A DNA stretch of 64,000 nt from Agelaius tricolor (GCA_023055355.1 JALJCS010000029.1:6438001-6502000), one strand, 5' to 3'. Positions 20,743 through 33,211 are shown, numbered from the stretch's first letter. Notes: generated by a model not told the origin, from the letters alone. Program-made: numbers and translations.

Positions 20743-22474
20743 ATGGGGAGACCCTACAGAGCGCAGGGGTCACTCCTTTGCTTTGGGTCCATCAGAGACC
20801 CAGCAGTGGCATAAGGGGGAACTGGATGCAGCCTGAAGTGGGGACACAGCCCAGGGGTCACTGTGCCCTTCCAGCAGCAGCTCTGCCCCCAAAATCCACT
20901 GCTGGAGGCAGGGAAAAGCTGCTTCCCACAGCAGCTGGGGCTGCACCCACCCCCGGGGCTGCAGAGGGGGCTGAATTCCTGCCAAGCAGCAGAAATGTGG
21001 GCTGGGGAACAGCTCCTAAATATTAAAGTTCTTTCAGTGATTAATCCAGGAAACTCAGACGGTCAGGGGGAGTCCTGGAGGCTCTGATATCCATGAGGAA
21101 ATGGGAAGTTCTGCTTTTGCTGGGTTGTATTGTTTTGGGATTTTTTTTTTCCTCCCTAATTTCACAGGCTGCTTTTTGCTGGCCGAAATCTCTTCTCTAT
21201 CCCAGTGACTTCAGATGTAAAAAAGGGAGCAAAAGTTCAATGCTGGAGCTGGGTGACATTTCAGTTTCCTTGTGAAATGTATCCAGAACCAGAAAAGGAA
21301 CAGTTTGAAACCAGCGGGAAGCAGCTACAGAAATCAGGATGAGTTGAGGGAAGGTTTGCAGTCAGCAGAAGAATCTGTAAAAAATTCAGGACTGCCAAGA
21401 ATTTATTTATTTTTGTCACCGCAATCACTTTTAACTTCTTCTCTTAAATTATTTTTTTTTTTATTCTGCTGCTCCTACTTAATCCAAATGTGGTGTTAAC
21501 CCATGAGTGAAAGACAACAGCTCCCTTGGGGCTGCCTGAGTGCTTCAGCCTCTATTCATTTTTTACTGGGGCTTTGCTGCCCAAGATCCTGAGCGTGCCT
21601 TGGTAATTGGACCAAAATAATAAAAAAAAAAGCTGATTTCCATAATATTTGGATTTATTTGGAATAAATATTCCAATATTTGGTTAACCTTCTCCACCCA
21701 GCACTGCAGGAAGTTTTGGTGTCTTTATGGAGGAAAATCCACTGGGGAAGTGCTTGCTGTTGTTCTTAGTGCTGGGAGAAGACAATCTAAATGTCCAGGA
21801 ATCATTTCCATAAAATGCTTGCAGAAACTCCTGCTCTTCTTCCCCTCCTTTCTCACAATCACAGCACACACCATTAGATCATTATGGGCTATCAATTTGT
21901 CAGATTTCAGCAATTTCTTCCTTTAAGGCTCCGGGATGAGAAGCCACTAAAAAGGCCTAAAACTGGAGAGAAATCATTTCGCAAAAACAATTGCTCCATT
22001 TGGGTGTCAAAACACACAATATTCTCCTGCTTGGAAAGAACATTTGCTAAAAAATCATCCCCCTCAGCAGCAATGCTTCCCCCCTGTGATTCTGGCACTT
22101 TGTGGTCATGGATAACTTTCCTGGGAGTGATAACAGAGCTTTAATTTCTGTTGTTTGATTTTTTTGAGAGGCTCCAACTTAAATCCTCGCCCGTTTCAGA
22201 ACATTCCTGTAAATTTATTTATCCTGCATATATTATTATAATATTTTAAATTTTTTACTTATTTTATACTGTTATGTTACTATACTAGATTTTAAAATAA
22301 TTTTGTTTATGTAGTTTTTTATTTATTTAATATATTAAAGATGATATTTTATTTAATGTACACACAGATTTGCTGGGAGCTGGCTGAGATTGGACAAGGA
22401 GATTTCAGCAGATGCAAAATCCACATCCTGGGAGGAAAAAGACTCCAAGGAGAGCTCAGAGCCCTTTCCAGAAC
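20743..22474. other. Single-copy DNA, no gene recognised
   Basis: About 1.7 kb. 22205-22365 is AT-rich without a clear unit. Open frames of 60-104 codons are present but no translation resembles a known protein. The left limit of the LTR that follows is uncertain, so the last tens of bases may belong to it. Confidence 0.5.
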
Positions 22475-23337
22475 CAGTTAAGAAGCCTCAGCTTCTCCAT
22501 GTTTTGCTCCTCTGGAATGTGATTTGGAGAATTGTTTACCCAGAGTGTGAATTGTTTTAACTTAATGACCAATCCCAGTCCAGCTGTGCTGGGACTCTGG
22601 TCAGTTATGAGTTTTTATTGTTCATTCTTGTTTCAGCCTTCTGATGTCTCCTTTGTCTTTCTTTAGTATAGTTTTAGTATAGCACTTTCATACAATATAA
22701 TAAATACAAGCATAATACAATACAATATAATTACAATGCAATATATAATACAATATATAATACAATATAATTACAATACAATATATAATACAATATAATT
22801 ACAATGCAATATATAATATATAATATATAAATCTCATTCTTGTTTCAGCCTTCTGATGTCTCCTTTCTTTAGTATAGTTTTAGTATATTATTTTAATACA
22901 ATATAATGTAATATAATACTATGTAATATAATGCAATATAATATAATGTAATATAATATATAAATCTCATTCTTGTTTTAGCCTTCTGATGTCTCCTTTC
23001 TTTAGTATAGTTTTAGTATATTATTTTAATACAATATAATGTAATGTAATGTAATATAATGTAATATAATGTAGTATAATGTAATATAATGTAGTATAAT
23101 ATAATGTAATATAATGTAATGTAATATAATATAATGTAACATAATATAATATATAAATCTTATTCTTGTTTTTGCCTTCTGATGTCTCCTTTCTTTAGTA
23201 TAGTTTTAGTATATTATTTTAATACAATATAATGTAATGCAATGTAATGTAATGTAATATAACACAATATAATATATCAGCCTTCTGAGAACCTGGAGTC
23301 AATTCTCATCTCTCACCTCGTCCTGGGGACCCTCACA
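22475..23337 (+). mobile_element. Solo LTR, family A copy 3, interior strongly expanded
   Basis: Sense strand is plus: GAAGCCTCAGCTTCTCCATG, TGGAATGTGATTTGGAGAAT, AATGACCAATCCCAGTCCAG, then CAGCCTTCTGATGTCTCC, the AT-rich block, and a complete 3' end TCAGCCTTCTGAGAACCTGG, CTCGTCCTGGGGACCCTCACA-type sequence finishing in CA at 23337. The first part of the LTR is missing or too diverged to see. The segment between about 22618 and 23275 has multiplied (separate entry). Confidence 0.82.
22618..23275. repeat. Tandem array grown from LTR interior, about four units
   Basis: The composite unit has two parts. One is TTCTTGTTT(C/T)(A/T)GCCTTCTGAT followed by GTCTCCTTTCTTTAGTATAG and TTTTAGTAT. The other is a run of TAATATAATG or CAATATAATA words of variable length. 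Units start near 22622, 22838, 22970 and 23162. Each unit thus pairs a conserved LTR segment with an unstable AT segment, so the unit length varies from about 115 to 215 bp. Confidence 0.85.
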
Positions 23338-23966
23338 ATGCCCCAAACTTTGGTGACCAAGGCTGGATTTGGGCTCCCAAGCCTCCGCTCCTGCCGTGCC
23401 CAGGGGCTGTGGGATTCCTCCTGCACCAAATGAAGACGTGATGAGGAGACAACCCTGAATTAAATCCTGGCCCAGGCTGACTCCCAGAGGAGCCGGAGCA
23501 GAGCAGCCCAGATCCATGACTGGAGCTAAATTTGCTTTTTCCAGTTCTCCAGGCTATTCCCTGCAGCCCCAGGCCATTAGCAAGCCGTGCTGGCAGCTCA
23601 GGGAAGACAAAAAGGTCCCTGTAGCTCCCATCTGCCCCAGCAGCAAGGATGAGCTGATTATGTTCTACATTCAATCACCAGAAAGAATCAATCTGTAATT
23701 AAGAGACTCCTCTCCCACCCCTCTGTCAGGTTTTTGCCTCTTCTCCCCTTCCACCCCCAGCAAACCTTCCAGCACCGAGTCAATTTAATGAGATTTCTCA
23801 GTAACAAATGACCAGTTTGTAATAATTATATTTTCTTCTGCAATTGCTGTAGAAATGATTTAAAGCAGAGAAGGCTCCAATTTATTACGCATCAGATTTT
23901 CTGCAGTGAACTTTTAACTACGAGAAGAGCCTGGAGACTGAGGGAGCTCTCCTCCCCCACCCTGGG
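23338..23966. other. Single-copy DNA with a possible regulatory stretch
   Basis: No gene recognised. 23780-23930 holds CAGTTTGTAATAATTATATT, GCAATTGCTGTAGAAATG and TTTATTACGCATCAG without any repeat. It may be constrained, but there is no direct evidence. Confidence 0.4.
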
Positions 23967-24716
23967 CCCTGAAATATTGATGGCTTGGAGATCAAGATTT
24001 GGCTCCTTGATGAAAATAAATGAACCCTGTGTCAGGCAGGGCCCAAGCTGCGATTTCTACCCTTTCATCAAGGCTTGTGGAGAGGGGAGTGGGGTAAGAA
24101 GTGGTGCAGGGAACCACAAACCCATCCTTAAGCTGTTCCATCTTTTTCATATTTGTAGGTGAAGGTTTCACTGCTGCACCCCTCACAGGCTGTCAGGGAA
24201 AGTCCAGAATGAAGGAGCTCAGCTGGGGAAGCCCTGGCCTGACAGGGATGCTGAGAACACAACTTTCATCCTGAAAAACATCAAACTGTGGCTCCTAAAA
24301 TAAACAAAAACAAGGGCATCAAATCCTGGCTCCTCAGAAAACCAAAATCCTGCTTCAGCCCTGAAATATTGATGGCTTGGAGATCAGGATTTGGCTCCTT
24401 GATGAAAATAAATGAACCCTGTGTCAGGCAGGGCCCAGCTGTGCTTTCTACGCTTTTATCAAGGCTTGTGGAGAGGGGAGTGGGGTAAGAAATGGTGAAA
24501 GGGAAAACAAACCCATCCTTAAGCTGTTCCATCTTTTTCATATTTGTAGGTGAAGGTTTCATTGCTGCACCCCTCACAGGCTGTCAGGGAAAATCCAGAA
24601 TAAAGAGCTCAGCTGGGGAGGTCCTGGCCTGACAGGGATGCTGAGAACACAACTTTCATCCTGAAAAGCATCAAATCGTGGATCCTAAACCTTGGAAAAC
24701 CAAAATCCTGCTTCAG
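23967..24716. repeat. Tandem segmental duplication, 392-bp and 358-bp copies
   Basis: Copies begin at 23967 and 24359 with CCCTGAAATATTGATGGCTT and end with CAAAATCCTGCTTCAG. Shared internal words include TCCTTGATGAAAATAAATGA, AGGCTTGTGGAGAGGGGAGT and CATCCTTAAGCTGTTCCATC. Copy two is shorter by about 34 bp because it lacks the AAATAAACAAAAACAAGGGC region seen at 24298-24317. Similarity is high, so the event is fairly recent. The two copies give two similar minus-strand open frames that I do not regard as genes. Confidence 0.95.
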
Positions 24717-26162
24717 CTGTGCTCCCAGGTGTCTGCAGCTCATCATTTGACTGAATTTAGGGAGGAAGGAGAGGATTTATTTCTCTCAGGAGCCTCCACG
24801 CTGAGAACATTCCCTGCCCACTGGTGTATCACAATCTTGGCTTTCCACCCTGCCATCCCAATTAAACAAAATTAAATTAATTAAATTACACGTTCCAATT
24901 AAGTGCCCAGGCAGAAAGGGACCTCTGAGAGGTCTGAAATCTCCTCAATTTTTCTTTTTTTTTTTTCACCAACTTGCCACCTGGGCTTGAGAGAGAACAT
25001 CAGGGGGAGGCTTAGAACAGCATCCCAGCTCCAATCCCTCATTGGAAACTCTCTTTATTGGCTTTGATAAACCACAGCTCTCAAGTCCTGCAATGATTTC
25101 TGCTCTAGAAAGAGGCACCACAGCCAAATGAGTTCTTTAAAGCTCAGGAAGAAGTGAGAGTTCAAAACTTTTGCCAACGATTGCACTGTCTCAGCAGCTC
25201 CCTAATTAATGGGAGTTTCATCCCATTTTGTACCTGGAGAGCAGCAGCAACAGAGCAGAAAGTACAGAAAGTTTAAAATTCTCTGTAAAGTTTAAAATTC
25301 TCTGTAACCAGGGTTCCAAAAGGCACAATTTGATTTCTTTTTTTTTCTCTCATTAATACCAGTGAAAGGCACTGCCAGGGGTTTTAACCTGCACCTTGTT
25401 TACCCAGGGCTGTGGCAATCCAGCTTCCCTCTCAAAGCACACTTGTTACACCAAGCTCCAGCCAGCCTAAAAAGCTTGTTAATTTAATTAATTATCCCTG
25501 CTAAATGGGCCCCTGAGGGCTCCCAGAGGTAAAATTCATCTTGGCAGGGAAACAACAGAACTGACAGGAGCATCTGCCAGGCAGAGAATTACAGTGCCCA
25601 CCTCGAGATGCTCAATGGAGCAGCAGCCAGGTGTCCCTGCTCCTTCCCTCACTGCTTCTGCTGCAAAAATACCAAAAATTCTACTTTTGTGTGGTCACAT
25701 CCGCTGTTTGCCAGCTCTGCGTACATTCACATGCTTGAAAATCGGAATTTTTGCATGTCTGGCTTGAAAATTTCTGTACAAAGTCACTTTCTGCTCAGGC
25801 AGGTTTGGGGTGTTTAAAAAGCAAAATCAATTTTTGCTTTTTAATGAGATAAACTCAGTCCCAGGCAGGGAAAGGGACCTGGGGGGTTCATCCAGCAGTT
25901 GTCAGGAGCTGAGGGATGAAAGTGATTCTTGTTTGGGTCAATTTGGGGCAATCACCAGGGAGGGAGAGGAGTAGATCAGGTGAATCCCAGCCCCTTCAGG
26001 GAAGCTTTGCCAATATTTGGGAGCTGAGGATCCCAAATCTTGGCAGAGCCCTTGGCAAGGTCATTTTCCACATTATCTGCAAAGACCTTGGCTTCTTTAC
26101 CTAGAGAAAGGTGCCAGAGATACCCCAAAGGGCCCTATTTTATTGCTTTTCCTCACACTCCA
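24717..26162. other. Single-copy DNA, no gene recognised
   Basis: About 1.4 kb. GTTTAAAATTCTCTGTAA is present twice in tandem at about 25270-25307. T runs lie near 24953-24966 and 25337-25348. No exon or repeat family is recognisable. Confidence 0.5.
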
Positions 26163-26600
26163 TCTCCACTTTGCTCATTTGAATTTAATTTTAATTAAAT
26201 TTAATTTTAATTAAATTCAAATTTCAAAATTAAAATTAAATTAATTTTAAATTAAAAATTTAAGTAATATTCTAAAATTTATTTTTATTTATTTATTTTA
26301 AATCTTATGTATTTATTTTTATATTTATTTACTTTAAATTAAAAAAATATTAATAATTCAAAATTTATATTTATTTATTTTAAATTTTATTTTATATTTA
26401 TTTATTTTTAGTCTATTTATTTTTATTTATTTTATTACTAATATATTTTATTATTTATTATTAACTTTTTATTCTTACAATCTTTTTATTATTATATATT
26501 TTACTTTTTAATTCTTTAGTTTATTTTATTTTTATTTATTTATTAAATACATTTTTATTTATTTAATATTTTTAATTTAATTTATGGAATTAATTTTTTT
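26163..26600. repeat. AT-rich low-complexity block with TTTAA and ATTT words
   Basis: More than 400 bp consists almost entirely of A and T, mostly TTTATTTATTTTTA and AATTTAATTTTAATTAAA words. At its left end a 14-bp inverted repeat (ATTTGAATTTAATT at 26177-26190, complement at 26209-26222) surrounds further self-complementary sequence, so this end could fold into a hairpin. Confidence 0.93.
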
Positions 26601-27182
26601 TTAACCTCTGACAAAAGAAGACACGAAGTTGTCCAACAATGCAAACATTTTAACAACTCCTGGCTCCCTGTTATCCTTTAAAACCCTAAAAAACGTCCTC
26701 TGACCTCAGTCTTGCTGTTATCTGAGATTTCCTCATTAATAATTTCATCTTTTTTAGCACCAACCCCTCCATGGCTGCAGTGGAACTTCCACTTCAGCAA
26801 GCCAGGAGCCCAACTGCAAATGAGTGATTATCCCCAGCTTAACAAGCAAGAGGACAAACAATAAAAGAGCAAGGATAATGCATCACCAAATGTACTTTGT
26901 TCATTTATTTGACAACTGCGGTTTAGTTGTAATTAATTATGATAATACTTCATGGCACACCAGTCCATGTTCTGCAGGGTAATTTGTTCAAGGCTCAGGA
27001 ACACCAGGCCTGCCCTCCAGCCTTGTGCTGCTAAATTTTAACAGTGCAGGGGAAAAAAAAAATCTGATTTTTTGGGGGTGAGCACAGAGGACACTGTGGA
27101 AAGAGGGCAAAAATTAAAAATTGCCCTGGGAAATCTGCCAGGGTTCCAAGGATAGGGGGGATGGCAGCTCTGTGTTGGATAT
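26601..27182. other. Single-copy DNA with a possible regulatory stretch
   Basis: No gene recognised. 26870-27000 has ATGCATCACCAAATGTACTT, GTTGTAATTAATTATGATAA and CATGGCACACCAGTCCATGT, a repeat-free texture like that of conserved non-coding elements. This is inference only. Confidence 0.4.
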
Positions 27183-27272
27183 TTGAATTAAATGTGAGGG
27201 TTTATATGAAATAAATGTGAGGGTTTATTTGAATTAAATGTGAGGATTTATTTGAATTAAATGTGAGGGTTT
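27183..27272. repeat. About 27-bp tandem repeat, three to four copies
   Basis: The unit TGAATTAAATGTGAGGGTTT plus TATT is repeated with small changes (AAATAAATG for AATTAAATG in one copy, GAGGATTT in another). Confidence 0.9.
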
Positions 27273-28718
27273 GCACAAATCTCTGTCCCTGGAAAGCCAA
27301 CACGAAGCCAGTGCTGCTGCCACCCTCGTGCCATGCATTTGTAACTCAGGATATGTGAAATTCCTGCCCAAATCTGAATCCTGGCACAGCCCAAGGGCTC
27401 AACCTCATTTTCTTCTCTATCCCAGAATTTTGTGGCTGTTGCCATTTGGTCTTGCAGTTTTTTGGATTTTATCCCTGCACCACTCACGGATACAAAGGGA
27501 AAAAAAATAAAAATCTGAGGCAAAGCTGCCTTCAGAAAATGTGAATTAACTGCAGGTCAAAGAGAAATGGGAGGGATTTGCTGAGCAATCAGTTCAGGAT
27601 CCTTCTGTTTAATTATCAAATTCTTTAATGACCCTTCCAATGAGCTGCAGCAGTGTGGGTGTAGCCTTCAGAGAGTCACCATGGATTACACAGAAATCCT
27701 CTGCTCACAAAGCCCCGGGAGACCCGGGGCAGCTCCACAGGACCCACAAAAACCCCACACAAATGCCAAAAGTGGTGCCTGGAATGAAGCACCAGCCGGA
27801 ATTTTTGGGATTTCTGCAGCAAGCAGGGCCCTGCCTCGGACTCTGCTGGAATTTTGGAGTGACCTCGATGAGGCCCTGAATTTCCTTCCCCCCCTCAGCA
27901 CAATTCCTTTCCTTCACTTCTCCTGCCCAAATTTTCCTGAAGGTCCTTTATGGTGGACCTGGGGAGCCCTGAGCTGTTCCCAAGCCACAATTAATGAATA
28001 AATAGACTCAGATTTTGGTGGAGCAGAGTGATCAGGCTTCAGCAGGGATAACAATATCCAAATTATCAGGTGAAAGCCTTCTGGAAAAGCAATTAGATAA
28101 TAACAAACCTGTGCCAGAGTCATCAAAGACTTTTCATGCTGGGCTAGAAAATCAGGACCCAAGAATGAATGGGACTGGATTGGATTAAATAAAAGAAATG
28201 TTCCAACCTCCTCACCAGCTCCTACGTGGAACTGGAGCTTTGCAGAGCTTTGAAAAAGCAATCACAGCGTTTTGTTTCACAATTTCCTTCATTCCTCCCA
28301 GATTTTGGAATAAAAGCATGAAACAGAAGTCACCTCAGTCCACCTTCTACCCCCCAAGAGTTTCTGCTTTGTTGCATTTTCCAGGAATTTATCTGAAGAA
28401 AAAGCTGCAAGGTAGAGGAGGCCACCAGGGGATTTTTCCTATGAAAAGCATTGGAAAATTCCGAGAAAAAACATGGAAAAGTGTCACTCAGAAGTGGTGC
28501 AGGATGGGGATACAGATGAGAGAACAGGAAATAAATCCTGCAAGGGCTGGAAGGACAAATCCATCAGCACTCAGTGCCCGCCCAGAGATCCCCAAAATAC
28601 TGCAAATATTTAAAGGAAAACCAGAAAAACAGAGACAAAAACATTTCCAACCCTTCCTGTGCCACTGGAGATGTTCTGATTCCTCCTCTGCCTCCCTCCC
28701 CTCGCAGCAGCTGAGTAG
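27273..28718. other. Single-copy DNA, no gene recognised
   Basis: About 1.4 kb. A 262-codon plus-strand frame begins at 28198 and runs into the 60-bp repeat that follows. Its first part shows no family resemblance and its second part is repeat-derived. No splice-bounded exon can be supported. Confidence 0.5.
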
Positions 28719-28958
28719 CCTGAGCATGGATTTGGGGTTAAAAATCAAGGTTTTGGGTGGTTTGGGGAAAGGGAGGAACCTGAGGATGGATTTGGGGTTA
28801 AAAAATGAGATTTGGGGTGGTTTGGGGAAAGGGAGCAGCCTGAGGATGGATTTGGGGTTAAAAATTGAGATTTGGGGTGGTTTGAGGAAAGGGAGCAGCC
28901 TGAGGATGGATTTGGGGTTAAAAATCAAGGTTTGGGGTGCTTTGGGGAAAGGGAGGAG
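28719..28958. repeat. 60-bp minisatellite, four exact-length copies
   Basis: Copies start at 28719, 28779, 28839 and 28899 with CCTGAG(C/G)ATGGATTTGGGG, followed by TTAAAAA, a short variable part and GGGGTGGTTTGGGGAAAGGG or a near variant. All are exactly 60 bp. Because 60 is a multiple of three the array stays open in several frames on both strands, which explains the long frames across it. Confidence 0.96.
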
Positions 28959-31640
28959 CTGCGCAAGGAGCCAGACTGGTCTGTAAGGGATTCCTGCTCA
29001 GACTGGGATCAGAGTTCACCCTCCCTGATGGATCCAGGAGGAGATCCTGGAACAGAGGAGGCCCCTGGAGGGCAGTGCCAGCCAAAACGGGCTCTTTTAC
29101 AACTTAATTGGTGCAGAACTCTGAATTTTTAACGGGGCAAAATCCCGAGATTTTGATTCCTCCACCGCGGCTTTCCCCATTTCCAGTGACAGGGAAACTC
29201 TCTGGCATCTCTCGGTGCAGCCCAAAGAGAACCCAAATAAACCCAGCAGGGCATCCCAAACTCCCCAGCAGTGGGAAGCAGCTTAAGAATGGAATGAGGA
29301 TCACGAGCAGGGCAGGGCTGGAGCTTGGACCCAACCACCCAAGCCAAGCCCAAAGTGTGAGCTCAGCTCAATTTTTCACTTGGCTCTGCCGCCGTCTCCC
29401 TTTTGATTTCCCAAGCAGCTGTGATGATTAATATCAAAGTTATTGCACTGCTGACATTCAAACCAGGCAATTTCAGTGGCTGGAATAAACCTGGATGAAA
29501 AAAGGAAGGTGGTGGGGTCAGCTCTGTGCCAGCCCAGGCTCTTTTGCTGTTTACACTCACCCAGAGCAGAGCTGAACGTGTGGAGAACACACAGGAAATA
29601 TCAGCTCTGCTCACAGGCTTTGGATTAAAGATAAAAGCTGAATATTTATCTTCCCTGCCAGGCTCTGAGCTCCACAGGTCCATTAGCTCAGGGCAGGGAA
29701 TAAGGAATGCTGTGGATTTAGGATCCCAAGCCTTTTGGGTGCATCTCCCTTCCTCAAACAAACATTCTCCAGATCTGAGAATCAAAAGAAAAAGAAGAAT
29801 CAATGTTGGTTTGTTGTTTTTTTTTTTTCCTTCAAGCTTGAAAGGGAAAAAAAAAAAAAAAAACCAAGTAATTCAGCAAATATTACTCAAAATAAGGGTT
29901 TCATAAAATGAGTTGTGCTCTGCCTTTCTTCTTTTAAATTGTTTCTTCTCCCCTCTCCCCCTTCTTCCCCCCCCCTGACTGACAGCTCCCTGATAACAGA
30001 TTCCCTCAGTTGCAGACATTTTTTATAATGTTTCATTCATGGCACTGCAAGCTCCAGGCTTCCTCTGGAGCTCCTGAACTTTCTCTCCCTTTCCCAATTG
30101 TTCCAGGGGGAAAAATTGTCCCAGTCCCCTGGGAATGCCTCTCCACACCCTGCAGTGCCACAAACCCTCCAGCGACAGCAGAAACAGAGGGAAAATCAGA
30201 TCAGCGCAGAGGATAAAGAACTCTTTGCTCTGAGATGTGTTTCTTGCCCCCCAAAACCTGCCACAAGCAGCAATCAGGGATTTCTTTTCATCATTTTGGG
30301 TGTAGTTGAATATTCCAGAGGACAAAGGCAGAACTCTCCGGTCTTACAGGTGGAATCTAGCAGGGAAAATCTGACTTCCAGCTATTTCCACACCCAGGAA
30401 GATTGGGTATTTAGGTGAAAGAAGAATTTAGGTGAAAAACCAAAAAACCCCCCCCAAAAAAAACCCCAAAAACCCTTAATTCCTGCACAAGGGAGAGGGG
30501 AAGTTAGGGAGATAAAAATGGGATGAAAAGCTGGACTTCACATTTGGACTGAACACAGCATTTCTGCAAACAACAAAGTTCCTGCCTGGCCAGCTGTGGG
30601 GTGTTAAATCAATGCCTGATTCAGGACTGGAGAGAAAGGGAATAACACCCCAAGCTGGGCCAGCAGGGAACACATTCTGCAGGCTGGAAAGAGCAGCTTG
30701 CTCTGGCTAATTAATGGGTAATCAGGGCTAGAGCAGTAATTTTCTGAGTGGTGACCAATTTCCCCTGCACAGGTTTCCCCTGGGGTATCTCCTGCTCCCT
30801 TTGGATGCTCCCTGATTTGAGGTTTTTCCCTTTAGCAAAGTAAAAGCTTCAACTTGGGGAAAAAAAAATTATCTGAAACAGCATCAAGGGCCCAGTGTGT
30901 GGCTGGTGGCTGCAGAGGAAAAGGGAAATAAAAGGGAGCCCATTCAGGGTCAAATCCAGCTTGGAATGGGCTTCAGAGGAATCACTGGGAGCTTAACTAC
31001 CTAAAACCCACTCTGATCCCCTTCCTGGCAGAGCCCATGGTGACATCTGCAGCTCCTGAGCAGCCCAGAGAGGTATGGCCTGGAACAAGCCAGAATTTAG
31101 GTGAAAAACCAAAAAACCCCCAAAAAAAACCAAACCCAAAAAAGAACCCAAAAAAACCCCAAAAATGCAGACAATTTTGATAAAGTCCCAGGAAGTTCTT
31201 CCCCACTCAGAGGGACTTCAGTGCCTGGATAGGATATGGAAGCAAGGCTGGAACAAAGCTTCCTGAGAGCTGCCCAGCTGTGTGCTCTGGCTGAAATGCT
31301 CCTCTCGGAGGAGGTTTGCAGAGATTTCGGTTCCTCAGCTGCAGACAGTGTGATCAGACAGCACAGAAAGCGCCCAAAGCCAGCCTGGCACTCCTGATCC
31401 CATCAGAAAATTGGGAGAGCAGAGCCCTCCTGCCTCTCTGGGGTGGAGGGAGAAGAAAGGCTGAAAAGATTCTGTGATCCTCCCCTAAATAAAGAAATAC
31501 ATCCCCTCAGGGCTCCTGAAGAGGCAGTTTTAGCCTCCTGCTGATGCTCAGAGGTGCTGGGGCAGGTGGTGACCCTGCAGAGCATCCCTGCAGGGACAGG
31601 AGGGAGCTGAACCCCAGGAATTTCTGTGGAAATTGGGGGA
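28959..31640. other. Single-copy DNA, no gene recognised
   Basis: About 2.7 kb. It includes T and A runs at about 29816-29866 and two A/C-rich patches at 30424-30475 and 31093-31165 that share their first 28-29 bases. Open frames up to 146 codons are present without recognisable domains. Confidence 0.5.
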
Positions 31641-32037
31641 TGTGGTATTTTCTGGGGCGCCCCATGGCAGGAAGGAATGAATCTGACTCAGTGTTCTTAA
31701 AGGGTAATTTATTATTTTATGATACTAGAATATATTAAAGAATACTAAACTAAAACTGTACTAAAGGATACAGAAAGGATACAGACAGAAGGCTAAAAAG
31801 ACAAAACTGAAAACTCCTGACTCCTTCCAGAGTCCTGACACAGCTGGACAGTGATTGGGCATTGGGTCAATACAATTTACATGTTGGATAAACAATGTCC
31901 AACCAAATTCCAAAGCAGCAAAACACAGGAGAAGCAAATCAGATAATTATTGTTTTCCTTTTTCTCTGAGCCTTCTCAGCTTCCTAGAAGAATCCTGGGC
32001 AAACATGAGATTTTTTCCAGCAAATGTGACTGCCACA
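31641..32037 (-). mobile_element. Solo LTR, family A copy 4
   Basis: On the minus strand: a start TGTGGCAGTCACATTTGCTG, then AGCTGAGAAGGCTCAGAG, AACAATAATTATCTGATTTG, TTTTGCTGCTTTGGAATTTG, GTCAGGACTCTGGAAGGAG, and the 3' part with TGAGTCAGATTCATTCC. This copy is among the shortest of the minus-strand copies because its AT block is only a few tens of bases. Ends are approximate and no target-site duplication was found. Confidence 0.82.
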
Positions 32038-33208
32038 CTGCTCTGAACACTCCAGCGCCAAAACTCCACACCATCCAAAACTCAGCCTCATCTCCAGCCC
32101 TAAAATCTGGTCCTGTAGAGCATCTGAGAGGCACAGCACAAGAAACAGCAACGTTTTGTCTCTGCAGCAGCCTGGAGCTGCCCCTAATCACAGCAAAACT
32201 CCGAGCACATCGAGTGGCTCTGCTCCAAGCTGGCACGGCACGAGACACCAGGATTGCTCAGACAAGCACGAGAGGGCCGGAGAATTTTAATATCTTCTTC
32301 CCCTTACAAGTAATTTCCAGTGTTTATGCTCTGTGGAGCTCCTTAGGAGTGTCAGAGCAGAACAAATGTCATTTTTAATGGACTTGCTAAATCATAAAAA
32401 CCATTTGGAAAATTGCATCTGATTAAGAGATGAAAACGTTCCATTATTCACGGGGCGATCGCAGCAGCTCCCGACAGAGGCAGGCGTGGGCTGCAGGGAA
32501 ATCTTGGCCCACAGGACTTTCCACCCCAGGAGCTAAAAGCAATCCTGTGATCTGCTCCTGCCAAGCTCAGAGGAGCTCTCCTGGAGAGAGGGAACAGAGC
32601 TCAGCATCTGCCGCTTACATCCTCGTTTCTTGTAGGGAGCCAGGGAAAGGCACGACAACGGGAATCACAAAGCACAGCTCCTGCCCTGTCACTGGAAATA
32701 TTCAAATCCTGCCCAGATGGGGATCACAGCTCCCTCCGGGAAAAGGCCAGGCCAGAATCTCTCATTTCTAGGGCTGTCACTAAGAATTTTCAATTATTTG
32801 TCCCACTTCACCCAAAAAAATGCCTCTTGCTGTATGGGAGTAAAAATGGAAAGTTCCCTTCCATACAGTAAAGCAGATGTGGCAACAGAGCACAAATTAG
32901 AGAGAGGGGCTGCTCTGGAGAGCAAACAGCACTAAAGCAGAAAGGATCCCCATCAAAATGCTGATTTCTCCCAGCCTTAGCTCTGCCTGTGCTCTCTAGA
33001 TGGTGATGCAGAGTAATTAAGCTGTGGTTTACTGAGCATGTAACCTTTGGTAAGTGGATATTCAGAGAAGTGACAGCAGATGATTTAGCCAGACATGCCA
33101 CAGCAAGGGAGCTGCCTGCACCCTGCATGTCCACCAGACATCAATCAAACCTGCACTGCTGAGCTGCTGTTTCATTTTCAGGGGGTTTGGGCAGTGTGTT
33201 CCTTCCTA
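32038..33208. other. Single-copy DNA, no gene recognised
   Basis: About 1.2 kb. 32278-32420 is repeat-free and AT-rich (TACAAGTAATTTCCAGTG, TAATGGACTTGCTAAATC, GCATCTGATTAAGAGATG), a weak candidate for constraint. No exon recognised. Confidence 0.45.
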
Positions 33209-33211
33209 AAG

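Noticed and set aside
28198..28986. A 262-codon plus-strand frame
   Set aside because: Its second half is the 60-bp repeat and its first half shows no family resemblance. Not supported as a gene.
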